A DNA stretch of 64,000 nt from an uncultured beta proteobacterium. Its GTDB lineage: Bacteria > Pseudomonadota > Gammaproteobacteria > Burkholderiales > SG8-39. A program made the translations under genes and the position numbers. Shown here in pieces: positions 22,462 through 31,329 of the stretch; position 1 is the first letter of the stretch; the number at the start of each line of letters is the position of its first letter. The stretch is taken from assembly GCA_903859155.1 (NCBI GenBank), contig CAIOLO010000010.1, positions 30,404 to 94,403 on the forward strand, in the 5' to 3' direction. The notes beneath the pieces were generated by a model. That model worked only from the letters and a program-made list of their open reading frames with translations, was not told the DNA's origin and searched no databases.

Positions 22462-24567
22462 TTATGCAGGCTGCCCGATCGGCAGGTTGATACGAACCAC
22501 CGTACCGCGTGGTAAATGGCCCTCGATCGCGATACGTCCGCGGTGCTCGTCGATGATTTTTTTGACAATCGCCAGACCCAGCCCCGTGCCTTTTGCCTTA
22601 GTGGTGACATAGGGCTCGAAGGCGCGCTTCAATATGGTGTCTGGCATACCCGCGCCATTGTCCGAAATGCTGAGAATCACGTCCCCGGTGGCACGCCCGG
22701 TGGAGACCTCAATGGTCGGATCGACACTGCCGGCGAGGGCATCCTGAGCATTCTGCAGCAGATTGTGTATTACCTGACGCAGTTGATTGCGATCGCCCTG
22801 GATAGCGGCCAGGTCCGGTGCAAGTCGGATTTCCATTCGAGTGGAGGATTGCTCGTACAGGGCGAGAACATCGCTGACCAGCGCGTTGAGGTCCACGGCC
22901 TCGAGCTTGGGGTTGGGCAGGCGCGCATAATTCCTGAACTCATCCACCATGCTTTTCAACGCAGCAACCTGAGTAACGATAGTCTGCGTGGATTTCGCCA
23001 GGGTCTGCGCGTCCTCAGCCGAAAGCCGGGGCGAGAGTTTTGCCTCAAGCCGCTCGGCAGACAACTGTATGGGCGTCAGCGGGTTCTTGATTTCATGGGC
23101 TACGCGACGGGCCACCTCGGCCCACGCGGTGGCGCGCTGAGCCGCAATCAGTTGGGTAATTTCATCGAACACCACAATGTAGCCACCGCCTGGGAGTACC
23201 GACCCCCTTATCAGCAGTGTTGCCGAATGCCCGGCCAGTTCGAACTCGCGTTGCCAACCCGCATCGCCGTGGCTCGCGAACTCCTCACAAATCGCCGCAC
23301 CGAACTCGGCAAGCTGGGGCCAGGCAGTGACCGCGCGTCCGAACAGGTTTCCGGTGTCCGCTCGCAAGATTCCCCCCGCGCTCGGGTTGGCGATATGCAA
23401 TGCAAATGCGGCATCAAAAACCATGACGCCCGCGGATAGATTCGCCAGCACGCTGGAGAGGTGGGCGTTAGCCAGTTCCAATTCCGAGCGGTGTATTTCG
23501 GCGGCTTTGCGCGCGTCGCCCAGTTGCTCTGTCATGCTGTTAAATGAATGCGTGAGAAGGCCGAGTTCGTCCTGGCTGGTCACCGGGGCGCGCCGGGAAA
23601 AATCACCGCTAGCGACTGCCTGAGTACTTTCGGCGAGCACCTCCAACGGCTGCGCAAGCCTTCGCGACAGCAGAAAAGCCAGAGCGATTGCCGAGAGCAG
23701 TGCGAGCAACAACACCAGCGTCAATGTCAGCAGGTAAATGTCCTTCAGGCTTTCCCGCGACAGAGACAGCTCCCGGTACGCATTAAATGCAGTCCGAACG
23801 TTTTCCGTGGCATCGATCAGGTGCTGCGGAACCAAATGGGTAAGCTGCAGGAACCGCTGCGGCGCGGCGTCGATGGCGGTGGGGCCTGCACCATTCACCG
23901 GCACAATGACACGCATCAACAGTCCTTTTTCTCCGGCTTCGACTGCGGCGTATTGCTTGTTCTGGCGCACCTGCGACAGCAATATCGGCGCCGGAGGCAA
24001 GGGTTTCGTGGCTAAATTGCGATCGCTGGCGCTGGCAACGAATTTACCCTCGTCGGTGACCAGCACGACACCGTCGACGCCTACCTGTTCCCGCATGCGC
24101 ATGATCACCTGCGCTTGAAGCTGCTCCGGCATTTCCGCGAGATCCGCACTCATCAATCCTGCCTTGACCTTCAGATCCACCAGCATCAGATCCAGGACGG
24201 TGCTGCCGAGCTTTAGCCCACCCTCCAGCGCGCGATCCACGCGCACGTCAAACCAGGATTCGATGCTCTTGCCAAGAAATTGCACCGACACCGTGTAGAC
24301 CAGCGCCCCGGGAAGCACTGCTACCACCGAAAACATCACCAGCAGACGAAAAGTCAGCAACGAGCCGAACACCTTTCGTCGCCGCTGTCCGGCGAGAACA
24401 AACAACTGGTACACCAGCAAGACCGCGAGTCCGACGGCCAGACCGGAATTGAGCGCAATCAGCAGCGGGTAATACTCGCTGAACAGCGCGGTATTGGCGC
24501 TGGCTGCGGCCAACAAAAAGAGCAGAATTGCCCCTAATGTGATGCTTCCAATCAGAACATATTTCAT
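22462..24567 (-). CDS. ntrY: NtrY-like sensor histidine kinase
   Basis: A 701-residue membrane kinase. Several N-terminal membrane helices and a periplasmic region precede a HAMP domain (around FLLSRRLAQPLEVLAESTQ), a PAS-like segment, and HisKA/HATPase domains. The phospho-acceptor His is in RRVAHEIKNPLTP; N box HNLLQNAQDAL; G boxes DNGAGMPD and GTGLGLAIV. It overlaps the DUF4390 gene by ATGA and pairs with NtrX. Confidence 0.92.
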   Translation of the reverse strand: MKYVLIGSITLGAILLFLLAAASANTALFSEYYPLLIALNSGLAVGLAVLLVYQLFVLAGQRRRKVFGSLLTFRLLVMFSVVAVLPGALVYTVSVQFLGKSIESWFDVRVDRALEGGLKLGSTVLDLMLVDLKVKAGLMSADLAEMPEQLQAQVIMRMREQVGVDGVVLVTDEGKFVASASDRNLATKPLPPAPILLSQVRQNKQYAAVEAGEKGLLMRVIVPVNGAGPTAIDAAPQRFLQLTHLVPQHLIDATENVRTAFNAYRELSLSRESLKDIYLLTLTLVLLLALLSAIALAFLLSRRLAQPLEVLAESTQAVASGDFSRRAPVTSQDELGLLTHSFNSMTEQLGDARKAAEIHRSELELANAHLSSVLANLSAGVMVFDAAFALHIANPSAGGILRADTGNLFGRAVTAWPQLAEFGAAICEEFASHGDAGWQREFELAGHSATLLIRGSVLPGGGYIVVFDEITQLIAAQRATAWAEVARRVAHEIKNPLTPIQLSAERLEAKLSPRLSAEDAQTLAKSTQTIVTQVAALKSMVDEFRNYARLPNPKLEAVDLNALVSDVLALYEQSSTRMEIRLAPDLAAIQGDRNQLRQVIHNLLQNAQDALAGSVDPTIEVSTGRATGDVILSISDNGAGMPDTILKRAFEPYVTTKAKGTGLGLAIVKKIIDEHRGRIAIEGHLPRGTVVRINLPIGQPA

Positions 24568-25139
24568 CGCGGCTGATGCTCCGCTGCATACGAAAACGGC
24601 ATCCGCTTCCAGGGTGAGGCAAGGCTCAAATCGCGATCCGTAATCGCCGAAAGCTGGAACGGCCTTGGAAGCTGAGTCGTATCCAGGCGCATGCGCACCG
24701 CGGCAACATACGAGGTATCCGGCTGAATCTTGTCCCGCTCAAGCACCAGCCAGGAGCGAATCCGCTTCATGGTATTGATCGCGTCCGCGAAGGAGGAAAA
24801 ATTCCGATGCAAGGACCCCGTGGACAACCGGTACTGGTGCAATAACTGGTTATAAGACAGGCGCATGTCGATGCGCGCGCTGGCGGTCTTCTCGTCAAGC
24901 CAGTACCAGCGCGGCCTGACAAGCTCAAACTCAACCGCAAAGAAAAGGGCCACGCCGCCGTTGAGAGCTTCCTGCAGCCGGGTGGTCAGGTCAAACTCGA
25001 AATCCGCGTTAAGGACATGCCCTTCTTCGATGGCTTCAAGACCGAATTGCCTGACCTCGATCACCTGAGCATAGACCTGCAGCGACATCACTGCGCTTAT
25101 CAGTATTGCTTGCAACAGGTGCAAGGGCCTCATTGGCAC
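24564..25139 (-). CDS. DUF4390 domain protein
   Basis: A 191-residue exported protein with an N-terminal signal peptide (LHLLQAILISAVMSLQVYAQ). Members of this family of unknown function sit between rsmB and ntrYX in many betaproteobacteria, as here. It overlaps rsmB by 10 bp and ntrY by 4 bp, so tight coupling is likely. A role tied to NtrY sensing is only inference. Confidence 0.8.
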   Translation of the reverse strand: MPMRPLHLLQAILISAVMSLQVYAQVIEVRQFGLEAIEEGHVLNADFEFDLTTRLQEALNGGVALFFAVEFELVRPRWYWLDEKTASARIDMRLSYNQLLHQYRLSTGSLHRNFSSFADAINTMKRIRSWLVLERDKIQPDTSYVAAVRMRLDTTQLPRPFQLSAITDRDLSLASPWKRMPFSYAAEHQPR

Positions 25140-26464
25140 TTATGCAATAGGGCGTAAAAAAAACCGTCGCTGATGGATCCGGGCAGAATTTGGCCTTCCT
25201 CGACCGCCGGCAAAGGCGACAACTCCGCATCGAGATGCCGGCCGAGAAATTCCTTTATCTGCATAGCATTTTCCACGGGGAATACCGAGCAGCTGGTGTA
25301 CAGCAATTTACCATCGCGCCGCACAAGAGGCCAAAGCGCTTCCAGCAGACGGGCCTGAGTTCGTGCAAAGGAGCTCAGGTCGGCTTCGCGCCGCAGCCAG
25401 CGGATATCTGGGTGGCGGCGCACCACACCCGAGGCGGTGCACGGCGCGTCGATCAGGATGCGGTCGAATTGCGTTCCGACGGGAATGAAACCGTCCGGAT
25501 GAAGGCTATCACCCACACACACGTTTGCGACCAGGCTTAACCGTGCGAGATTGTCCTTGATGCGCCGCACCCGTTCCTCCGAAATATCCACAGCGGTCAC
25601 TGCGCAATCTGCAATTTCGAGAATATGCCCGGTTTTTCCACCCGGCGCGGCACACGCATCGAGTACCGACATGCCCGCCTGCACGCCGAGCAGGATCGCA
25701 GCATGTTGCGCACCCGCGTCCTGCACCGATACATCTCCGTCCGCAAAACCAGGGATGGTTGCCACCGGCCTGGGCCGTTCCAACATCACAGCGCTCCCTC
25801 CAAGAGGCTGCGCTGTGATACCCGCTTCACCGAGCTTTTTCAGGTAATCTGAAACAGTGATGCGCCTGCAATTGACACGCAAGGTCATGGGTGGATGGAC
25901 ATTTGCCGCTGCCAGAATCTGGCTCCATTGCCCAGGGTATGCGGTCTTGAGTGCATCGATCCACCATTGAGGGTGCGCGTATCGGCCAATCTCACTGGCG
26001 TCGATCCGTGCATTCAACTCGACGGCCTTACGCTGGTAGCTGCGCAGCACCGCATTGACCAGACCGCGCGCACGCGGTTGTCCCAGCAAGGTGGCAGCTT
26101 CCACCGCCTGATGAACCACCGTATGGGCTGTTTCGGGTCGGGCAATCAGTTCGGCGACGGCCACCAGCAGAAGTCCCTTCAGCGCTGCATCCTGAACAGG
26201 TTTGTCGAGCAAAAGCGCCACAATCACATCGACCCGACCCCAGCCACGCAAAGTGTTGTAGCTAAGATCCTGGGCCGCCGCTCGCAAGGATGTGCTGCGC
26301 GCCTTGACGAAACGTAACGCCTTATTCAGGCTGGCGCCATCCAAGACCTGACAAACCACCTGCGCCGCGAGCACCATAGACTCGGCCAGTGCATGGGAAG
26401 TCTTGAGAGCCTCGGCAGGCGTTTCGCGCATTCTGACCTGATCACTCGCTAGTAAATCGCTCAT
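25130..26464 (-). CDS. rsmB: 16S rRNA (cytosine-967-C5) methyltransferase
   Basis: A 444-residue enzyme with an N-terminal NusB-like RNA-binding domain and a C-terminal SAM methyltransferase domain. The SAM motif is DACAAPGGKTGHIL; catalytic Cys residues lie in DAPCTASGVVRRHPDI and YTSCSVFPVEN. It overlaps fmt by ATGA in the def-fmt-rsmB block. Confidence 0.95.
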   Translation of the reverse strand: MSDLLASDQVRMRETPAEALKTSHALAESMVLAAQVVCQVLDGASLNKALRFVKARSTSLRAAAQDLSYNTLRGWGRVDVIVALLLDKPVQDAALKGLLLVAVAELIARPETAHTVVHQAVEAATLLGQPRARGLVNAVLRSYQRKAVELNARIDASEIGRYAHPQWWIDALKTAYPGQWSQILAAANVHPPMTLRVNCRRITVSDYLKKLGEAGITAQPLGGSAVMLERPRPVATIPGFADGDVSVQDAGAQHAAILLGVQAGMSVLDACAAPGGKTGHILEIADCAVTAVDISEERVRRIKDNLARLSLVANVCVGDSLHPDGFIPVGTQFDRILIDAPCTASGVVRRHPDIRWLRREADLSSFARTQARLLEALWPLVRRDGKLLYTSCSVFPVENAMQIKEFLGRHLDAELSPLPAVEEGQILPGSISDGFFYALLHKCQ

Positions 26465-27390
26465 GACACGAAGAATTCGCCGGGCACAACCGGGAAGCCG
26501 CGTAAGAATTCAACGGCCGGGAGCCGTTTCCCGCCGGGCTTCTGCAATTGTTCAAGCAAAAGCACGCCGCTGCCACAGGAAACCAACAAGCCATCGGCAT
26601 CGGCTTGAAGGATTTCGCCACCTTTGCCGGCTGAAGCGGGTGCCAATTTTGCCTGCCAAATTTTTATCTCGGTTTCGTGCAAATTGGTGGTCGCACCCGG
26701 GCTGGGATTGAATGCCCTGATCTGGCGCCAGATATGCGCGGCTCCGCGCGCCCAATCAATGCGCGCTTCGGATTTGGCGATTTTTGGGGCGTATTGAACG
26801 TTGTCGGCCGATTGCGGGGTCGATCTGATTGATCCCTGTTCAAAACGACCTAGAGCTTCAATAACCAGCCTCGCCCCCATTTCAGCCAGCCTGTCATGCA
26901 GCGTTTGCGCAGTATCGGTGTTATCAATGGGCGTCTCCTCTACCTGGATGAGAGGGCCTGTATCCAGACCTGCCTCCATGCGCATAATCGAAATTCCCGT
27001 TTTTGAATCGCCCGCGAGCAACGCCCGCTGGATAGGTGCGGCGCCACGCCATCTGGGCAAAATCGAGGCGTGGATATTGATTGCACCCAGCGGCGGGATA
27101 TTCAGCACCGCCTGAGGCAGGATAAGCCCATAGGCAGCCACGATCATGATATCCGCGCCAGATTCAGTCAAAGGGCGGTGTTCTGCGACATCTCGCAGAG
27201 ATCTGGGTTGGTGGAGAGCAAGGCCATGGTGCATTGCCAATTGCTTGACCGCAGAAGGGATCGTTCGCATTCCACGCCCGGACGGGCGGTCCGGCTGCGT
27301 CAGCACCAACACCACCTCATGCCGGCTTGCAAGCAAAGCCGCGAGCGCGAGGGCGGCAAATTCGGGTGTGCCGGCAAAGATAATTCTCAT
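26461..27390 (-). CDS. fmt: Methionyl-tRNA formyltransferase
   Basis: Formylates initiator Met-tRNA; 309 residues. The hydrolase/formyltransferase core shows INIHASILPRWRGAAPIQ with catalytic His and Asn, and the catalytic Asp in MEAGLDTG. The C-terminal tRNA-binding domain is present. Preceded by def with a 71-bp gap. Confidence 0.97.
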   Translation of the reverse strand: MRIIFAGTPEFAALALAALLASRHEVVLVLTQPDRPSGRGMRTIPSAVKQLAMHHGLALHQPRSLRDVAEHRPLTESGADIMIVAAYGLILPQAVLNIPPLGAINIHASILPRWRGAAPIQRALLAGDSKTGISIMRMEAGLDTGPLIQVEETPIDNTDTAQTLHDRLAEMGARLVIEALGRFEQGSIRSTPQSADNVQYAPKIAKSEARIDWARGAAHIWRQIRAFNPSPGATTNLHETEIKIWQAKLAPASAGKGGEILQADADGLLVSCGSGVLLLEQLQKPGGKRLPAVEFLRGFPVVPGEFFVS

Positions 27391-27461
27391 ATAACATACC
27401 GATCACACGGATTAACAGTTAGCACCTACCAACTCGTGCTAAAAGGGTTATGGCGCCGCTA

Positions 27462-27965
27462 TTATGCGCGTTTCTTCTGTTGTTTCAGTAGCTTGGCAAT
27501 AATTCGCGTACGTTTCAAACGTGACAGATAATCAACAAACACTTTGCCTTCAAGGTGATCCATCTCATGCTGAACACAAACCGCAAGTAACCCCTCAGCA
27601 TCCAGGCTAAATGCCTTGCCCTGCCCATCAAGAGCGCGCACGGTGATTCGTTGCGCGCGCTCAATCGGTTCATAAATATCAGGAACAGAAAGGCATCCCT
27701 CGTCGATATTCTGGATACCCTCGCGTCCGCTGATCTCCGGGTTTATCAGAACGATGGGTTGGTCACGGGTCTCAGAGACGTCGATCACAATAATTTGCTT
27801 ATGAACATCGACCTGCGTGGCGGCTAATCCAATCCCAGGCGCCGCATACATAGTCTCGGTCATGTCGGCGACCAACGTGCGAATGGCAGCGTCTATGTTC
27901 CCGACCGGGGAGGCCTTCTTGTAAAGCCGGGTATCGGGATAAAGTAGAATAGGCAACCGAGCCAT
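27462..27965 (-). CDS. def: Peptide deformylase
   Basis: A 167-residue metalloenzyme that removes the N-formyl group from nascent proteins. All three family motifs are present: [15 protein letters not shown] and QHEMDHLEG, supplying the Cys and two His metal ligands. Divergently transcribed from the LysM gene. Confidence 0.97.
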   Translation of the reverse strand: MARLPILLYPDTRLYKKASPVGNIDAAIRTLVADMTETMYAAPGIGLAATQVDVHKQIIVIDVSETRDQPIVLINPEISGREGIQNIDEGCLSVPDIYEPIERAQRITVRALDGQGKAFSLDAEGLLAVCVQHEMDHLEGKVFVDYLSRLKRTRIIAKLLKQQKKRA

Positions 27966-28074
27966 AAAAACTTGCTAATTGAACTAATTAGATGCAGAAT
28001 TTAATGCGGACTATAAAAAGCGCGTTACGCTTTTGCCGCCGGGTCCGGAGCACTTAAATCTATTCGAGGTTGCT

Positions 28075-29118
28075 ATGGATAAGTCTATCACAGGGATGCT
28101 GCTTGCCCTTTGTTTAGCGGTGGGTCAGGCGGTCGCGCAGGGCAATATCAGCCTGAAGGAGGACGCGCCGGACCGGTATGTCGTCGAAAAAGGTGACACG
28201 CTCTGGAACATCGCCTCAAAGTTTCTAAAGGAGCCCTGGCGCTGGTCGGAAATTTGGAAGCTAAACCAGGAGCAGATTAAGAACCCCAACAGGATCTTTC
28301 CGGGCAACGTTCTTGTGCTTGACCGGAATCGCAGCAATCCTAGCCTGACGCTGGCAACTACGGTCAAGATTTCCCCACAGGTGCGCAGCGAACCGCTCGC
28401 CGAGGAAGCGATTCCGGCCATACGCCCGAGTTCTATTGAGCCGTTTCTTTCTCATCCCCTGGTTATCGAGCAGGATGGTCTCGATAAGGCGCCACGCATC
28501 GTCGCAACGGAAGAAAGCCGAGTACACATTGGACCGGGCGGGGTTGCCTACGTCGCCGGTGTGGACAACTCCAAGGAATTGAATTGGCAGATTTTCAGAC
28601 CAGGCAAGCCACTGGTTGACCCGGATACACAACGGACTCTCGGATACGAAGCCATTTTTCTAGGCACGGGAAGAATGACTCGCAGCGGAGATCCAGCGAC
28701 GATGCAAGTCGTTACCGCAGCTCAGGAAATTGGCAAAGGTGACCGGCTGATCGCGAGCGGCAAAGCCTCAGTGAACCAATACCTTCCTCACGCCCCGAAA
28801 GGTATGATGCAAGCGAAGGTCATCTCGCTATATGGTGCCCTGGCCACCAGCGAAGGCGGCCCCAATTCCATTGTGGCCCTCAACAAAGGGACCAAAGACG
28901 GGATTGAGAACGGTCATGTTCTGGCGCTCTACCGGGCCGGTGCGTCCGCAGTTGATCCAGCCTCCACCCTGTCCAGGGATACCGCCCCCACTATCAAACT
29001 TCCCGACGAGCGCTATGGCCTGGTGCTTATTTTTCGGACTTTTGACTCGGTTTCATACGCCCTTGTAATGGAAAGCTCCCGGCCGGTAGCGCCTGCGGAT
29101 CTATTGCGCACGCCCTAG
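28075..29118 (+). CDS. LysM peptidoglycan-binding domain protein
   Basis: A 347-residue exported protein. The start at ATG 28075 gives a signal peptide ending AQG; the longer ORF from 28033 adds a hydrophilic leader that does not fit. A LysM domain (YVVEKGDTLWNIASKFLKEPWRW.. to IFPGNVLVL) follows directly. The rest has no recognised catalytic motif. It precedes dprA-smg-topB, its usual place in betaproteobacteria. Confidence 0.87.
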   Translation: MDKSITGMLLALCLAVGQAVAQGNISLKEDAPDRYVVEKGDTLWNIASKFLKEPWRWSEIWKLNQEQIKNPNRIFPGNVLVLDRNRSNPSLTLATTVKISPQVRSEPLAEEAIPAIRPSSIEPFLSHPLVIEQDGLDKAPRIVATEESRVHIGPGGVAYVAGVDNSKELNWQIFRPGKPLVDPDTQRTLGYEAIFLGTGRMTRSGDPATMQVVTAAQEIGKGDRLIASGKASVNQYLPHAPKGMMQAKVISLYGALATSEGGPNSIVALNKGTKDGIENGHVLALYRAGASAVDPASTLSRDTAPTIKLPDERYGLVLIFRTFDSVSYALVMESSRPVAPADLLRTP

Positions 29119-29131
29119 TCAGCAACCGCAG

Positions 29132-29208
29132 ATTGCGTTCAACGCAATAACGAGGCCCTGCCTTCAAAGCAGGGCTCTACAACGGGAACCTTCGTTGTAG
29201 AGCCTCGC
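29132..29208. repeat. Cluster of nested palindromes between LysM gene and dprA
   Basis: Three inverted repeats lie in 77 bp: ATTGCG/CGCAAT (29132-29148); GCCCTGC/GCAGGGC (29155-29175); and CTCTACAACG/CGTTGTAGAG (29175-29202). The outer arms CGAGGC (29151) and GCCTCG (29202) could close the last two into a three-way junction. No T-run follows. It may act as a terminator-like barrier or be a dispersed palindromic repeat. The rest of the 293-bp gap shows nothing else. Confidence 0.55.
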
Positions 29209-29411
29209 CCGAGAACACGCGCGGAGTGCCTTTTCTGGCCGTTTTTTAAAAGTATTACGTTAGTCCCGACCCCGATCTTCGTCTATCCCGCCTGCATTCA
29301 ATCACTGCACCTCAAGGCCAGCGAATTGAGGAACGTTTCGCGATAAAACCTGTCGCTAGCTTTCCTCAGCGCGGCAGAAATTCTCTACGAACCAGAATTC
29401 ATGCCATCCGA

Positions 29412-30527
29412 ATGCAGCTATGGCGCGTTAAGCATTTCATGCAGATTGCTTCCGATACCGCTGACTGGATCAGCCTTGGGTTGGTCACAGAACTGAGACC
29501 TGCTGCATTGCGTGGCCTGCTCGTCGCCTTTGGTCTCCCTGCAAACATCCTGTCGGCCAACCGAGGTCAACTTGCGCGACATGTCGCCGACGAGGTGGCC
29601 GAAAAGATCCTCTCGCCCGGCCGCGAACGTCAGATTGAAAATGCGCTTGATTGGCTTTCGCAAGACGGTCATGCGCTTGCTACTCTCGCCGATGCACATT
29701 ACCCGCAGCTTCTACTCCAAATACCTGATCCCCCGCCCATGCTCTATGTCTTGGGCGATGCAAACCACCTGAACCGGCCTGCCCTCGCGATTGTGGGCAG
29801 CCGCAACGCAACGCCACAAGGCATAGCCAATGCCCGCAGTTTTGCCAGGGCTGCCTCCGATGCGGGCCTGATTGTCGTCAGCGGGCTCGCTTTGGGAATT
29901 GATACCGCAGCGCATGAAGGCGCGCTCGATGGCTCGGGCACCACGGTCGCGGTGCTTGGCTGTGGCGTGGACATAGTTTATCCGCGCTCAAACGCAGCGC
30001 TTGCCAGGAAAATCGAAACGCGGGGAACGATCATTTCCGAATTCGCGCTGGGCATGCCACCGCTTACCGCCAATTTCCCCCGCAGAAACCGCATCATCAG
30101 CGGACTATCCCAAGGTTGCCTTGTCGTCGAAGCAACACTGCCTTCGGGCTCGCTGATTACCGCAAGACTGGCCGCGGAACAGGGCAGGGAGGTTTTTGCG
30201 ATCCCGGGTTCAATACATTCTCCGTTCGCTCGAGGTTGCCACGCCCTTATCAGGCAAGGCGCCAAACTGGTGGAAACCGCAGAAGATGTCTTGCAGGAAC
30301 TACATTTGAGCGTAAGCAGGCCTGACCCCAAGATACTGCAGTCTGATAACGCTCTGCTACAATATATTGGGTATGATTCCTGCGGCCTTGATACGCTGAT
30401 CCAGCGCAGCGGCTTGACGACAGGGGAGGTATCGGAGATGCTATTGACACTGGAACTCGCGCAAAAGGTGGGCCGCCTGCCGGGCGGGTTGTACCAACGA
30501 ATAGATCAGAGAGCCAAATCTGATTGA
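29412..30527 (+). CDS. dprA: DNA processing protein A
   Basis: A RecA-loading protein for incoming single-stranded DNA in natural transformation; 371 residues. The Rossmann-like core shows AIVGSRNATPQGIANARSFA and SGLALGIDTAAHEGALDG. A C-terminal winged-helix segment is present. ATG 29439 (MQIASDTADW) is a plausible alternative start. Followed by smg. Confidence 0.93.
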   Translation: MQLWRVKHFMQIASDTADWISLGLVTELRPAALRGLLVAFGLPANILSANRGQLARHVADEVAEKILSPGRERQIENALDWLSQDGHALATLADAHYPQLLLQIPDPPPMLYVLGDANHLNRPALAIVGSRNATPQGIANARSFARAASDAGLIVVSGLALGIDTAAHEGALDGSGTTVAVLGCGVDIVYPRSNAALARKIETRGTIISEFALGMPPLTANFPRRNRIISGLSQGCLVVEATLPSGSLITARLAAEQGREVFAIPGSIHSPFARGCHALIRQGAKLVETAEDVLQELHLSVSRPDPKILQSDNALLQYIGYDSCGLDTLIQRSGLTTGEVSEMLLTLELAQKVGRLPGGLYQRIDQRAKSD

Positions 30528-30617
30528 TAGAACCGGCTCGTCAACCAGTGGCGCAGTGAGTGCTGTACCTGAACCGGCCCGAAGCTTCCTAACCTGCGTC
30601 ACGTCAGGTGGTAATCC

Positions 30618-31076
30618 ATGATCGAAGTCCTTGTCTACCTGTTCGAAAACTACTACCCGTCCGATAGCTATCCGGACCACGACACGCTGACGCGCAAGCT
30701 GCATGCAGCAGGATTCGAAAACGACGACATCAGTGAGGCACTGGACTGGCTGAACGGACTTGCCCGGTGGAAGGCCAGTCGTCTACCTGAGGCGCTTGAA
30801 GATAGTTCTTCACACCGCGTCTATGCCACAAACGAATTGGAAAAGCTTTCCGCCGAAGCACGAGGATTCCTGGTGTTCCTGGAAAGTGCGCGGGTACTTT
30901 CTCCGCTTTTGCGTGAATTGATTATCGAGCGCGCCATGGCGATCGACGCAGAATTGGTTGGTCTGGACAAACTCAAGATCATCGTCCTCATCGTACTGTG
31001 GACTCACCGTGGCAATGTCGATGCACTCATCCTTGACGAACTACTGCCCGACGGCGAAAAGCGGCAAATGCATTAG
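30618..31076 (+). CDS. smg: Smg family protein (DUF494)
   Basis: A 152-residue protein starting MIEVLVYLFENYYPSD, the signature of the Smg/DUF494 family of unknown function. It lies between dprA and the topoisomerase, as in related genomes. No enzyme motif is seen. Confidence 0.9.
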   Translation: MIEVLVYLFENYYPSDSYPDHDTLTRKLHAAGFENDDISEALDWLNGLARWKASRLPEALEDSSSHRVYATNELEKLSAEARGFLVFLESARVLSPLLRELIIERAMAIDAELVGLDKLKIIVLIVLWTHRGNVDALILDELLPDGEKRQMH

Positions 31077-31329
31077 CTGGCCGCTCATCCCAAGCGCAAA
31101 TCCACCATTGCGCGCCATCCCGTTAAATCGCCAGGAAATATGCACCGGCTAGCTGGTTCTATCTCGCTTCTTGCTTAGCATCGCGGGTTGCACGTATGAT
31201 TGCCCGCTTTCCGGCGCTGCCGTATCGCTACCATAGCCGGCATGTATTCAGTCGCCGGGCGGTCGCATCGACGCAATACCCGACCCTCGCGAAGCATGTA
31301 CCGGGCAAAGCAAATATAGGAATCAACTC

